Source of the DNA: Salinisphaera hydrothermalis
GTDB lineage: Bacteria; Pseudomonadota; Gammaproteobacteria; Nevskiales; Salinisphaeraceae
Strand: one strand, 5' to 3'
DNA: 64,000 nucleotides
NCBI RefSeq assembly: GCF_040361195.1
Contig: NZ_APNE01000021.1
Positions within the stretch are counted from its first letter, which is position 1. Every line of letters begins with the position of its first letter. The notes beneath the pieces were generated by a model. That model did not search any database. It had not been told where the DNA came from and saw only the letters and a program-made list of their open reading frames with translations. Below are positions 1 to 8,531 of the stretch, one piece after another. The translations under genes were made by a program, and so were the position numbers.

Positions 1-215
1 CATGCTCACCCAAGAGCGCGATTATGAGCTGAAAACTTGAAAATCCTAGAGGGATGTTCGGGTCTTGAATTGCCATATTCGTCGAACCCTCAGTGACAGA
101 CCACGGTTTTAACCGCAAGGCGCCGGAAGTCTGCGCCCTATCGCTCAAGGATCGAACACACGTTACGGGGCTTGCTGGCATGACCAGTCAGACCTCGCCC
201 GGGCTTATGCCCTCT
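1..215. other. window edge, no gene recognised
   Basis: The first 215 bases carry no open reading frame with protein-like composition on either strand. A 12-codon frame begins at position 2 and stops at 40. It may be chance or the remnant of a gene outside the window, and I cannot assign it. The stretch is downstream of the methyltransferase gene that ends at 216. No terminator hairpin was seen. Confidence 0.4.
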
Positions 216-872
216 TCAGCCCGGCCGAGTGGCCACCGCCAGAAAAATCGGGAAACGGCGCGTGGTGCCGTCGTCCAATGTACGTTCCATGTGGTGGGCG
301 ATCGTGAATTCGACGTCGGCAAAGCCCGCGGCTTTCAGCTTATCCGCCAGTACATTGCGATCGAAGCCGTGATGGGCAATGCCCGGTTTGTCGCCGTGAA
401 ACGAGCCGTCCTCTCGATCGAGGTCGGCCAGTGCGATCCGGCCGCCGGATTTCAGGCGGTCGAAGAGCACGCGTAGCAAGGCATCGGTGTCGGCGATGTG
501 ATGCATGGTCATGCTGGACACGATGGCGTCGAATCGGCCTTCGGGCGGATTGTCCGGCAGATCCCCTACTTTCGCGTCGACGTTGTCGATGCCGTGTCGC
601 CGTAATTTTTCGCGTAGCGCGTCGATCATGCCCGGCGCGCTGTCCAGCGCTAGTATGCGGGCGACGTGGGGTGCTAGCGCCGCGGTGATCAGGCCCGTGC
701 CGCAACCGAACTCGAGCAGGCTTTCTTCGCCGATCGGGGCGAGTGCCACACGCATGGCTTCGGCTACTGCGGCGGCGGTCTCGACGTGGCGGGGCTGGCT
801 ATCCCATTCCGCGGCAATTGCGTTGAAACGGTCGATATTCTGTTGGTTCAGATCGTCGTCGGCTGTGGGCAT
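216..872 (-). CDS. class I SAM-dependent methyltransferase
   Basis: A 218-residue soluble protein with a class I Rossmann methyltransferase fold. Motif I (EFGCGTGLITAAL) lies about 55 residues in, followed by an acidic strand (LALDSAPGM) and a motif IV/post-IV segment (FDAIVSSMTMHHIAD) typical of UbiE/MenG-like small-molecule methyltransferases. The substrate cannot be told from sequence. I start it at the ATG at 872, which has GGAG six bases upstream. An in-frame start 54 bases further out lacks such a site. It stands alone: downstream is the window edge, and upstream are about 540 bases without genes. Confidence 0.85.
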   Translation of the reverse strand: MPTADDDLNQQNIDRFNAIAAEWDSQPRHVETAAAVAEAMRVALAPIGEESLLEFGCGTGLITAALAPHVARILALDSAPGMIDALREKLRRHGIDNVDAKVGDLPDNPPEGRFDAIVSSMTMHHIADTDALLRVLFDRLKSGGRIALADLDREDGSFHGDKPGIAHHGFDRNVLADKLKAAGFADVEFTIAHHMERTLDDGTTRRFPIFLAVATRPG

Positions 873-1416
873 GCGAATCTCCGGGAGTGGCGTGATTGTC
901 CGCGTACGAGGGACGGCCATGGGCACTGAGCGCCGTAAAGGCGCTACGGGCGTACGTGCCTATTGAATATAACCTTTTGGCATGGATTAAGAATTAAAGC
1001 TTTGGGCGCGTCGACCTGCTGGCGGGCACAACACATACACTGCCGCCTGATCTTTCCCGCCCCGCCAACCACGACGTTCTTGCGACCAAGGAACCCATCC
1101 GCTATAGATTTTTAAATGGCGATGTTCAGAGAGCCTGCGAGCTGGTCGCGTTAACTGGCAACACCCCAAGATCCCGATTCGAGGCTGCATCCAGGCGTGC
1201 AGCGGCTCGCGTTCGTTACACACGACCCGACCTGAACCACTTCGTGTTGTCGGCGTCGGCCGTATCGATTCGGCGTGGCGCGCTCGACCCGCTCAAAGCC
1301 TGTCGTCCTGGCGACCGCCGCCTGGCCTCGTTCGGCGTATGCTGAATAGATCGCGGATTGCTGGCCTATGCGACCGCGATGAATCCGGGTGTCGTGATTA
1401 ATCCGAGAGGTGTGTC
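873..1416. other. gene-free interval
   Basis: About 540 bases between the divergent methyltransferase and GFA genes. Frames here are short and have no recognisable composition. It should hold both promoters. The part around 965-1000 is relatively AT-rich, but I saw no convincing operator, terminator or RNA gene. Confidence 0.5.
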
Positions 1417-1851
1417 ATGAGCAACCAACCGACATACGAAGGCCGTTGTTTCTGTGGCGCGGTGCAATTAGCCGTTACCGGCGAGCCGGCCGCCATGGGG
1501 TATTGCCACTGCGAGTCCTGTCGACAGTGGTCGGCTGGGCCAGTAAACGCTTTCACTCTGTGGAAGCCGGAAGCGGTGCATATCACTCGCGGCGCCGATA
1601 ATCTGGGCACGTATCACAAGACACCGCAGAGCTATCGCAAGTGGTGCAAGACCTGCGGTGGTCATGTGCTGACCGAGCATCCCACGTTCGGCCTCACCGA
1701 TGTATTCGCCGCCGTGATACCGGACTTTCCTTTCCGGCCCGCGTTGCATGTGAACTATCAGGAAGCCGTTTTGCACATCCACGACGGGTTGCCGAAGTTG
1801 AAGGACTTCCCGGCCGAGATGGGCGGCTCGGGCGAAACGCTGGAGGAATAG
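1417..1851 (+). CDS. GFA family (glutathione-dependent formaldehyde-activating-like) protein
   Basis: A 144-residue protein of the GFA/CENP-V family. It has the family's cysteine pattern for zinc: CxC at residues 11/13, CHCESC with cysteines at 30/32/35, and CKTC with cysteines at 77/80. Family members were first described as S-(hydroxymethyl)glutathione synthases, but most are uncharacterised, so formaldehyde chemistry is only a possibility. The ATG follows a GAGAGG ribosome site. It is a single gene facing the convergent purU. Confidence 0.85.
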   Translation: MSNQPTYEGRCFCGAVQLAVTGEPAAMGYCHCESCRQWSAGPVNAFTLWKPEAVHITRGADNLGTYHKTPQSYRKWCKTCGGHVLTEHPTFGLTDVFAAVIPDFPFRPALHVNYQEAVLHIHDGLPKLKDFPAEMGGSGETLEE

Positions 1852-1971
1852 CGCGACGCTCGTGCTGCGACAACGGAAACGTGGGCCCACCGGACGAATT
1901 TTCGACACGGATCGCAGCGCGGCAACGTTCCTGCCCTTGCGCCGCAAAGGCCGGAACGCCCGGCGCGGGAT

Positions 1972-2829
1972 CTACAGCACGATCGTGCGGTTACCGCTGA
2001 TCATCACCCGATCTTCCAGGTGATGGCGCAGGCCGCGCGCGAGGACGGCTTTTTCGATGTCCTTGCCGTAGCGGATGAGGTCGCGCACGGAGTCGGTATG
2101 GCTGACGCGGACGACGTCCTGATCGATGATCGGCCCGTCGTCCAGCTTGGCGGTAACGTAATGACAAGTCGCGCCCACCTGTTTCACCCCGCGGCGATAG
2201 GCCTGCAGATACGGCGCGGCACCAACGAAACTGGGCAGGAAGCTGTGGTGGATATTCAGCACGCGCCCGCGCAGCCGCTCGCATAGCGAGGGCGGCAGGA
2301 TCTGCATGAAGCGCGCGAGCACCATCACTTCGCCCTCGGCCTGGACGAACAGCCGCTCGATCTCGTCGAACGCCGCCGCCTTGTCGGACTTGTCGATCGG
2401 CACGTGGTGGAACGGAATGCCGTGCCATTCGGTGAGGCCGCGGGCATCGTCGTGGTTGGAGATGATGCACGGGATATCGATCGGCAACTCGCCCGACTGC
2501 CAGCGCTCCAGCAAGTCGTAGAGACAATGCATCTGCCGGGACACCAGAATCACGACGCGTTTTCGGACGGCGCTGTCGCTGATCTGCCAGTCCATTGCCA
2601 TGTCTTGGGCCAGCGGCGCGAAGCGTTCTTGTAATGCCTCGAACGAGAACGGCAGCGAGTCGGCGCGAACTTCTACCCGCATGAAGAAGCGGCCGGACTC
2701 CTCGTCGGAATGCTGGCTCGAACGCAGAATCCAGCCGCCATGCTCGGCGATGAAGCTGGCCACGCGCGCCACGATGCCGACGGTGTCCGGGCAGGAGAAA
2801 CGCAAGGTATAGAAACGGCTACGGTCCAT
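1972..2829 (-). CDS. purU: formyltetrahydrofolate deformylase
   Basis: Hydrolyses 10-formyl-THF to formate and THF, feeding formate to purine synthesis and balancing one-carbon pools. The 285-residue protein has an N-terminal ACT domain (about 8-85) and a C-terminal formyltransferase-type catalytic domain. The catalytic triad is visible: Asn192 and His194 in LNIHHSFLPSF, and Asp in AKLDDGPII near 230. Length matches E. coli PurU (280). The start at 2829 gives the normal ACT beginning (MDRSRFYTLRFSC); a longer upstream frame adds 24 unlikely residues. It is transcribed toward the GFA gene and probably monocistronic. Confidence 0.95.
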   Translation of the reverse strand: MDRSRFYTLRFSCPDTVGIVARVASFIAEHGGWILRSSQHSDEESGRFFMRVEVRADSLPFSFEALQERFAPLAQDMAMDWQISDSAVRKRVVILVSRQMHCLYDLLERWQSGELPIDIPCIISNHDDARGLTEWHGIPFHHVPIDKSDKAAAFDEIERLFVQAEGEVMVLARFMQILPPSLCERLRGRVLNIHHSFLPSFVGAAPYLQAYRRGVKQVGATCHYVTAKLDDGPIIDQDVVRVSHTDSVRDLIRYGKDIEKAVLARGLRHHLEDRVMISGNRTIVL

Positions 2830-3022
2830 GACAAATGATGCTCGGGACGAAAAACGATGGAAGAATCGCGCGGTCAGCCTTGGCGCGATTCGCCCGGCCA
2901 ATTTACCCCACTATGCCGCATGACAGGCGCCCCATCAGAGGCCCCAATCCGGATCGACGGCGATAGCGCTGCCGCCCAGCCCGGCCCCGAACCGATCGAT
3001 TGCACGGGATGAACCGCCGGAC

Positions 3023-3880
3023 TCAGGGCGCCTCGCCGGTCAGCCAACCGCTGCGATGGCTCGCGCCTCCGCCAAGCCGTTTTGCCACCGTCTTGAACGT
3101 CTCGTTCAGCCGTTGATCCAGCTGCCACGGCGGGTTCAGGATCACGAGACCGCTGCCGTACATCCCATATTCGTCGGCGTCTTGTCCGAGCCGGAGTTCA
3201 CTGTTCCACAGCTTGGGAATGCCGGATTGACGCAGGCTATCGAGCAGCCGTTCGTGGCGCCGGGCGGCCAGCAGCGGATACCAGATCACGACAACCGCAT
3301 GGCGGGCCTTGCGCACGATATGGCGTAGCGCCTTGGCGACGTCTTTGTACTCGGTTTTCACTTCGTAGCTCGGGTCGATGAGGACGCACAGACGCGGCGT
3401 ATCCACCGGCAACATCTTGCGCAGCCCTTCCAGCCCGTCTGCGTGCAGACGTTGCTGGCGCTTGCCTGGCGCTGACAACGCATCGGCCTCGAGGGCCTGG
3501 TGCTCGGCCGGGTGCAGCTCGAACAGCGACAGCTGATCCTGATTGCGCTGCAGATCGGCAAACCACCACGGCGACCCGGGGTAACGGCGTAGCGTCGCCC
3601 CGCCCTGCAACGTCGCCAGCCGGCCGATCCATTCGCCGAGTAGCGAGTCGGCCGCGATGGCATCGCGTTGTTCCCAAAGCCGGGCTACGCCGTTGCGATA
3701 TTCGCCGTTCTTCTGCGACGCCTTGTCGGCGAGTTCGTACACGCCGCGGCCGGCATGCGTATCGACAAGCGTGATCGCCGAATCCTTGCGGTGCAGGGAC
3801 TGCAGCAGCGTATAAAGCGCCACGTGCTTGTGCACATCGGCGAAGTTACCCGCGTGATAGGCGTGCTGGTAGGAGAGCAT
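3023..3880 (-). CDS. rlmJ: 23S rRNA (adenine2030-N6)-methyltransferase
   Basis: Methylates A2030 of 23S rRNA using SAM. The 285-residue protein begins MLSYQHAYHAGNFADVHKH, the RlmJ/YhiR family hallmark. It contains a SAM-binding strand (LVDTHAGRGVYEL) and the N6-adenine catalytic motif in the form DPSYE (family: DPPYE) near residue 165. Length matches E. coli RlmJ (280). It diverges from the sugar porter gene. The 25-bp repeat shared with the element in the diguanylate cyclase gene lies 33 bases upstream of its start codon. Confidence 0.95.
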   Translation of the reverse strand: MLSYQHAYHAGNFADVHKHVALYTLLQSLHRKDSAITLVDTHAGRGVYELADKASQKNGEYRNGVARLWEQRDAIAADSLLGEWIGRLATLQGGATLRRYPGSPWWFADLQRNQDQLSLFELHPAEHQALEADALSAPGKRQQRLHADGLEGLRKMLPVDTPRLCVLIDPSYEVKTEYKDVAKALRHIVRKARHAVVVIWYPLLAARRHERLLDSLRQSGIPKLWNSELRLGQDADEYGMYGSGLVILNPPWQLDQRLNETFKTVAKRLGGGASHRSGWLTGEAP

Positions 3881-3912
3881 GGCAACAGGCTTCGATTGGA
3901 GCGCATCAGCTT

Positions 3913-3937
3913 AGGGCCTGTTGCCGTTTCGTGCGAG
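3913..3937. repeat. solo copy of the 25-bp terminal repeat of a MITE-like element
   Basis: These 25 bases are identical to the left terminal inverted repeat of the element at 13049-13317. The bases just outside are TTA. No partner repeat and no homology to the element's interior were found in the following 300 bases, so this is an isolated end, perhaps a remnant. It lies in the divergent promoter region between rlmJ and the sugar porter and could affect either promoter. Confidence 0.75.
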
Positions 3938-4244
3938 TTCGTAGCGAGGCGCGCCACGCTTACCGACCGCGGCGTTCGTCGATCCGCCACGCGTCATACG
4001 GACTGGACGAGATGGCATCGATGCGCGCGGCTCGCTCGCGGGGCCGCAGATCCGGGGTGGCGCGGTACACCAGCCGCCCCCAAACACGGCTTGCAGCGCC
4101 TTGGCACGAATCGTTCGATCGAACGACGGCAACCAAAAAAGCTGCGCAATACAACCAAAGTGGCATGTCGACCATACATTGCAAAGGTTCAACATTCATT
4201 CAGGTCACGCTTACTACTGCGGTTTTTGCGCAAGGACATTCGCC

Positions 4245-5648
4245 ATGGCTTCCGACGCCGACGCGTCGCTGCTCGATTCGGCGCAGCAGCGCACCCTCAT
4301 TTACATCATCGGTACAATCGCCGCGCTGGCCGGGCTTTTGTTCGGTATGGACATCGGCATCATTTCCGGGGCGCTCCCGTGGATCAGAAAGACGTTCCAT
4401 ATCGGCGACGTGACACAGGAGTTCATCGTCAGCTCGATGATGCTCGGCGCTGCCCTGGGTGCCGCCGCCAGTGGTTGGTTATCTCGGAAATTCGGCCGCA
4501 AGATGACGCTGACCGTCAGCGGGACGGTCTTTATTCTTGGGGCCATCGGCTGCGCGCTGTCGGTCTCCCCGGCCATGCTGATCGCGACACGCGTCGTACT
4601 CGGCGTGGCGGTCGGTATCTCGTCTTACATCGCGCCGGTCTATCTGTCGGAGATCGCCCCGGAACGCATTCGCGGCACGCTCATCTCGTTTTACCAGTTG
4701 ATGATCATGGGCGGCATTTTCGTGGCCTACCTCGTGGATGCGGGCTTCAACTATCCCGGCGGCTGGCGCTGGATGCTCGGGGTGATCGCCATTCCCGCGG
4801 GCATCATGGTGCTGGGCATGTACATCCTGCCGCGCAGCCCACGCTGGCTTGCCAATAATCAACGACGCGACAAGGCGCGTGATGTACTCATGCGCCTGCG
4901 CCAGGATAAGGCGACCGTCGACGCGGAAATGGCCCGCATCGACCAGAGCACCCAGCGCAGTGCCGTGGGCTGGCAGCTGTTCCGCGAGGACAGGAATTTT
5001 CGCCGCTCGGTCGGTCTGGGCATGTTGTTGCAGTTCATGCAGCAGTTCACCGGGGCCAACGTGATTCTGTATTACGCCCCGCATATCCTGAAGATGGCCG
5101 GCTATAGCAGTTCCAGCGAACAAATGTGGGGCACCGTCCTCATCGGCCTCGTCATGACGCTGGCCACATTGATCGCTATTACTTTCGTCGATCGTGTCGG
5201 GCGCAAGCCGCTGCTATATATCGGCTTCACCGTGATGGGCGCCTGTATGGTCCTGCTCGGCGTGCTCTATGCCATCGGTCTGCAGCACGACACGACGCTG
5301 CAATACGCCGCGCTCGGGTTGCTGGCCACCTTCGTGATCAGCTATGCCATGTCGGCGGCGCCGATGGTGTGGATTCTGTGTTCCGAAATTCAGCCGCTCA
5401 AAGGCCGGGACTTCGGCGTGGCCTGCTCGACCGTCACGAACTGGCTGTCCAACTTTGTGATCGGCGTGAGCTTCCTCAGCCTGCTGAACATGCTCGGCAA
5501 TGCGAATACGTTCTGGCTGTACGCCGCGCTCAATTTCCTGTTCATCGGATTCACGCTGGCCCTGATACCGGAAACCAAGAGCGTTTCGCTGGAACACATC
5601 GAAAACAACCTGTTCGCCGGCAACCGCCTGCGAGCGCTCGGCGCCTGA
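4245..5648 (+). CDS. MFS sugar porter (GalP/XylE/AraE-like)
   Basis: A proton-coupled sugar importer of the major facilitator superfamily, 467 residues with the usual 12 hydrophobic spans. Sugar-porter signatures are visible: SRKFGRKM after helix 2, the SEIAPERIRG segment after helix 4, PRSPRWL after helix 6, QQFTGANVILYYAP in helix 7, and PETK after helix 12. The particular sugar cannot be deduced. The start at 4245 has AAGGAC upstream and gives a normal N-terminus. A longer frame from 4101 would add 48 non-homologous residues. It is a single gene with no sugar catabolic genes next to it. Confidence 0.9.
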   Translation: MASDADASLLDSAQQRTLIYIIGTIAALAGLLFGMDIGIISGALPWIRKTFHIGDVTQEFIVSSMMLGAALGAAASGWLSRKFGRKMTLTVSGTVFILGAIGCALSVSPAMLIATRVVLGVAVGISSYIAPVYLSEIAPERIRGTLISFYQLMIMGGIFVAYLVDAGFNYPGGWRWMLGVIAIPAGIMVLGMYILPRSPRWLANNQRRDKARDVLMRLRQDKATVDAEMARIDQSTQRSAVGWQLFREDRNFRRSVGLGMLLQFMQQFTGANVILYYAPHILKMAGYSSSSEQMWGTVLIGLVMTLATLIAITFVDRVGRKPLLYIGFTVMGACMVLLGVLYAIGLQHDTTLQYAALGLLATFVISYAMSAAPMVWILCSEIQPLKGRDFGVACSTVTNWLSNFVIGVSFLSLLNMLGNANTFWLYAALNFLFIGFTLALIPETKSVSLEHIENNLFAGNRLRALGA

Positions 5649-5745
5649 TCATCGCCCGAGCGGCCAGCGGTCGTGCGCGCGTAGGTTGAGGTGTGTCGTC
5701 GAACCTCGGGTGATAAGTCACGCAGATTAGGTTGCGCGCATTATT

Positions 5746-5780
5746 ATAGGATTTAGCTATCTATTTTATTTCAATAATAG
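5746..5780. promoter_or_regulatory. putative OxyR-type operator upstream of ahpC
   Basis: A perfect ATAG-N7-CTAT element lies at 5746-5760 in the AT-rich stretch before ahpC. The second half expected of the tetrameric OxyR site (ATAG-N7-CTAT seven bases on) is poorly conserved: ATTT at 5768. OxyR commonly controls ahpCF in gammaproteobacteria. No oxyR gene is in the window. The assignment is an inference from motif and position. Confidence 0.45.
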
Positions 5781-5852
5781 ATTTAAACTTACGATCGATT
5801 GCCGGCAGAATACGACTTCCGTTTTAGTCCTTAAGTCTTAACAGGAGCAGAT

Positions 5853-6416
5853 ATGTCGCTGATCAATACGTTCGTGAAACCGTTCAAGGCCACCGCTTAT
5901 CACAACGGTGAATTCGTCGAGGTTTCCGACGAGACGTTGAAGGGTCAGTGGTCGGTGCTGTGCTTCTACCCGGCCGACTTCACGTTCGTCTGCCCCACTG
6001 AGCTCGAGGACCTGGCCGATCTCTACGACGAGTTCTCCTCGCGCGATGTCGAGGTCTATGGCATCTCCTGCGATACGCACTTCGCGCACAAGGCGTGGCA
6101 CGACACCTCGGAAGCCATCAGCAAGGTCCAGTACCCGCTGATCGGCGACCCGACCGGCACCCTGGCGCGTAACTTCGAAGTGATGGTCGAGGACCAGGGC
6201 GTGGCCCTGCGCGGCACCTTCCTGATCAACCCGGAAGGCCAGATCAAGCTGTTCGAGGTGAACGACGAAGGCATCGGTCGCGACGCCAACGAGATGCTGC
6301 GCAAGGTTCGCGCGGCGCAGTACGTGGCCGCGCATCCGGACGAAGTGTGCCCGGCCAAGTGGAAGGAAGGCGAGGAAACGCTGAACCCGTCGCTGGATCT
6401 CGTCGGCAAGATCTAA
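5853..6416 (+). CDS. ahpC: alkyl hydroperoxide reductase peroxiredoxin subunit
   Basis: A typical 2-Cys peroxiredoxin that reduces organic peroxides and H2O2 in the cytoplasm and is recycled by AhpF. The 187-residue length equals E. coli AhpC. The peroxidatic cysteine is Cys47 (FTFVCPTE) and the resolving cysteine Cys166 (EVCPAKW); the C-terminal tail ends LVGKI as in the family. A strong AGGAG precedes the ATG. It is first in a two-gene operon with ahpF, separated by a hairpin that should reduce read-through and favour AhpC over AhpF. Confidence 0.97.
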   Translation: MSLINTFVKPFKATAYHNGEFVEVSDETLKGQWSVLCFYPADFTFVCPTELEDLADLYDEFSSRDVEVYGISCDTHFAHKAWHDTSEAISKVQYPLIGDPTGTLARNFEVMVEDQGVALRGTFLINPEGQIKLFEVNDEGIGRDANEMLRKVRAAQYVAAHPDEVCPAKWKEGEETLNPSLDLVGKI

Positions 6417-6469
6417 CCGACGCTTGTCGGGCCTGTTGAGGCTTCAAAAGGCCCAGGCACCTTCCCCAG

Positions 6470-6496
6470 ACGGCCGGCCCGCGAGCCGGCCGTTTT
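6470..6496 (+). terminator. intercistronic hairpin with T-run between ahpC and ahpF
   Basis: A 9-bp perfect stem (ACGGCCGGC / GCCGGCCGT) with a 6-base loop and four T's. It resembles a partial intrinsic terminator inside the ahpCF operon. Such a site would lower ahpF relative to ahpC or stabilise the ahpC mRNA 3' end. Confidence 0.6.
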
Positions 6497-6519
6497 CGCA
6501 TCAACGGAGCGTTTCTTCC

Positions 6520-8112
6520 ATGTTGGATGACAACATCAAGCAACAGCTGAGCGCGCATTTCGACAAGATCGCGCACGACATCGAGATCGTGGCCTCGGTG
6601 GACGACGGCAAGGGCTCGACCGATATGCTGTCGATGCTCGAAGAACTGGCCGCCCTGTCGCCGAAGATCTCGCTGCACGAGTCGCGCGACGACAACGAGC
6701 GCAAACCCTCGTTCAACGTCAGCCGCGCCGGTGGCGACATGCACCTGCGCTTTGCCGGCATTCCGAGCGGGCACGAATTCACCTCGCTGGTTCTGGCGCT
6801 GCTGCAGGCCGGCGGCCATCCGGTGAAGGCCAGCGACTCGGTGATCTCGCAGATCGAGAACCTCGACGGCGAGTTCCATTTCGAGACCTATATCTCGTTG
6901 TCGTGCCAGATCTGCCCGGACGTGGTGCAGGCGATCAACGTGATGGCCGTGCTCAACCCCAACGTGCACGCCACCATGATCGACGGCGCGCATTTCCAGG
7001 ATGAAGTCGAGGCCCGCGATGTGATGGCGGTGCCCACGATCTTCCTGAACGGCGAGGCCTTCCACTCTGGCCGCATCAGCCTGGAAGAGATCGTTAACCG
7101 TATCGACGACAGCGCCGCCGAGCGCGATGCCGCCGAGATCAACGCCAAGGACCCGTTCGACGTGCTGGTGGTCGGCGGCGGCCCGGCCGGCGCTTCGGCC
7201 GCGATCTATGCCGCGCGCAAGGGCATTCGCACCGGCGTGGTGGCGGATCGCTTCGGTGGCCAGGTGCTGGACACCGCCGGCATCGAGAACTTCATTTCCG
7301 TGCCGGAAACCGAAGGTCCGAAGCTGGCCACTCAGCTCGAGCAGCATGTGTTGTCCTACGAAGTGGACATCATGAAGCCGCAGACCGCGGCCGAGCTGGT
7401 CCCGGGCGAGCTGTTCGAGATCAAGCTGGCATCGGGCGCCACGCTGCAGTCGCGTTCGGTGATTCTGTCGACCGGTGCACGCTGGCGCCAGATGAACGTG
7501 CCCGGCGAGGCCGAATACCGTAATCGCGGCGTGGCGTATTGCCCGCACTGCGACGGGCCGCTGTACAAGGGCAAGCACGTGGCGGTGATCGGCGGCGGCA
7601 ACTCCGGCGTCGAGGCGGCGATCGATCTGGCCGGCATCGTCTCGCATGTCACGTTGATCGAATTCGACGATCAGCTGCGCGCGGACGCCGTGCTGCAGAG
7701 CAAGCTGCGTAGCCTGGGCAACGTCACCATCATCACCAGCGCGCAGACCACCGAAGTGGTTGGCGACGGCAAGAAGGTCACCGGGCTGAAGTATCTCGAT
7801 CGCACGAGCGACGAGATGCACGACATCGCCCTGGAAGGCGTGTTCGTCCAGATCGGCCTGATCCCGAATACCGACTGGCTCAAGGGTGTGGTCGACCTCA
7901 CCCCGCGTGGCGAGATCATCACCGACGAACGCGGCCAGACGTCGCTGCCCGGCGTGTTTGCCGCCGGCGACGTGACCACCGTGCCGTACAAGCAGATCGT
8001 GATCGCCATGGGCGAAGGCGCGACCGCCTCGCTCGGCGCGTTCGATCATCTGATCCGCACGTCGGCGCCGGCGACCGAAGCCAACGAGACCGCGGCCACT
8101 GAGCCAGCCTAA
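6520..8112 (+). CDS. ahpF: alkyl hydroperoxide reductase flavoprotein subunit
   Basis: An NADH-dependent FAD disulfide reductase that reduces AhpC. The 530-residue protein has the full family layout: an N-terminal double thioredoxin-fold domain with redox motif CQIC (Cys129/Cys132, the same numbers as in E. coli), FAD site GGGPAGASAA near residue 218, the thioredoxin-reductase-type motif CPHC (Cys341/Cys344), and NADH site GGGNSG. The start at 6520 has GGAG upstream and gives the normal MLDDNIKQQL beginning; an upstream extension from 6424 would run through the hairpin. It is the second gene of the ahpCF operon. Confidence 0.97.
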   Translation: MLDDNIKQQLSAHFDKIAHDIEIVASVDDGKGSTDMLSMLEELAALSPKISLHESRDDNERKPSFNVSRAGGDMHLRFAGIPSGHEFTSLVLALLQAGGHPVKASDSVISQIENLDGEFHFETYISLSCQICPDVVQAINVMAVLNPNVHATMIDGAHFQDEVEARDVMAVPTIFLNGEAFHSGRISLEEIVNRIDDSAAERDAAEINAKDPFDVLVVGGGPAGASAAIYAARKGIRTGVVADRFGGQVLDTAGIENFISVPETEGPKLATQLEQHVLSYEVDIMKPQTAAELVPGELFEIKLASGATLQSRSVILSTGARWRQMNVPGEAEYRNRGVAYCPHCDGPLYKGKHVAVIGGGNSGVEAAIDLAGIVSHVTLIEFDDQLRADAVLQSKLRSLGNVTIITSAQTTEVVGDGKKVTGLKYLDRTSDEMHDIALEGVFVQIGLIPNTDWLKGVVDLTPRGEIITDERGQTSLPGVFAAGDVTTVPYKQIVIAMGEGATASLGAFDHLIRTSAPATEANETAATEPA

Positions 8113-8142
8113 TCGCCTCCCGGCCTGATAAGCCCCGAGCCG

Positions 8143-8173
8143 AGCGGCCCGCTATTGGCGGGCCGCTTTTTTT
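8143..8173 (+). terminator. rho-independent terminator of ahpCF
   Basis: A 10-bp perfect GC-rich stem (AGCGGCCCGC / GCGGGCCGCT), loop TATTG, followed by seven T's, 30 bases after the ahpF stop. Confidence 0.9.
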
Positions 8174-8531
8174 GGCCCACGGATTTGCGGCACCGGCATA
8201 CGCCAGAGGGCTGGGCAGGACACGGCGTTCGTTCACGCCCTGTCGACCAGCGTGGGCTGTGGCCGGCCCAGTTCGCGAGCACGACGAGACCTCCCACGCC
8301 GGGGGCGCGTCCGTGGGTTACCCGGCCAGAGTGAGCGACAGAAGCGACTCGCGCTGCAGCGCGAAGCCCAGGGTCGGCAATGGCGGGCGGCGCAAGACGT
8401 TTAGCCGCGCGTGTTCAGCATCCCGGCCAGACTAAGCCGCGCATTCGTCTTGCGTCGGCCCCGGCCCGCCGGTAAGCCCCGGGCGCAGCCGCCCCGCGAA
8501 TGCGCCATTCATTCTTTAGTCCGCGGTTGCC
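8174..8531. other. gene-free interval with a dispersed palindromic repeat
   Basis: About 360 bases between the convergent ahpF and histidine kinase genes. It contains the 20-bp palindromic repeat at 8346-8365 and a separate inverted repeat (CGCAAGACG at 8391-8399, CGTCTTGCG at 8446-8454). No coding potential was recognised. Confidence 0.5.
8346..8365. repeat. 20-bp palindromic dispersed repeat, copy 1
   Basis: GACTCGCGCTGCAGCGCGAA, containing the self-complementary core CGCGCTGCAGCGCG, is repeated exactly at 21347-21366. Both copies lie in gene-free DNA downstream of a gene end. A 20-base exact match is far beyond chance in a window of this size. The class of repeat is unknown; it may be REP-like. 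Confidence 0.65.

Noticed and set aside
2..40. Short frame MLTQERDYELKT at the left edge, faintly like the start of an IS21-type IstA
   Set aside because: Only 12 codons long and the resemblance is too weak to claim a mobile element.
93..476. Open frame on the plus strand over the methyltransferase
   Set aside because: It lies opposite a gene with clear methyltransferase motifs and its own translation has no recognisable domain.
987..1223. 78-residue frame on the minus strand upstream of the GFA gene
   Set aside because: No ribosome site, no recognisable motifs, and a sequence typical of GC-rich non-coding frames.
6244..8049. 601-residue open frame antisense to ahpF
   Set aside because: It is an artefact of the codon bias of ahpF; its His/Ala/Arg-rich translation has no fold, and ahpF is certain.
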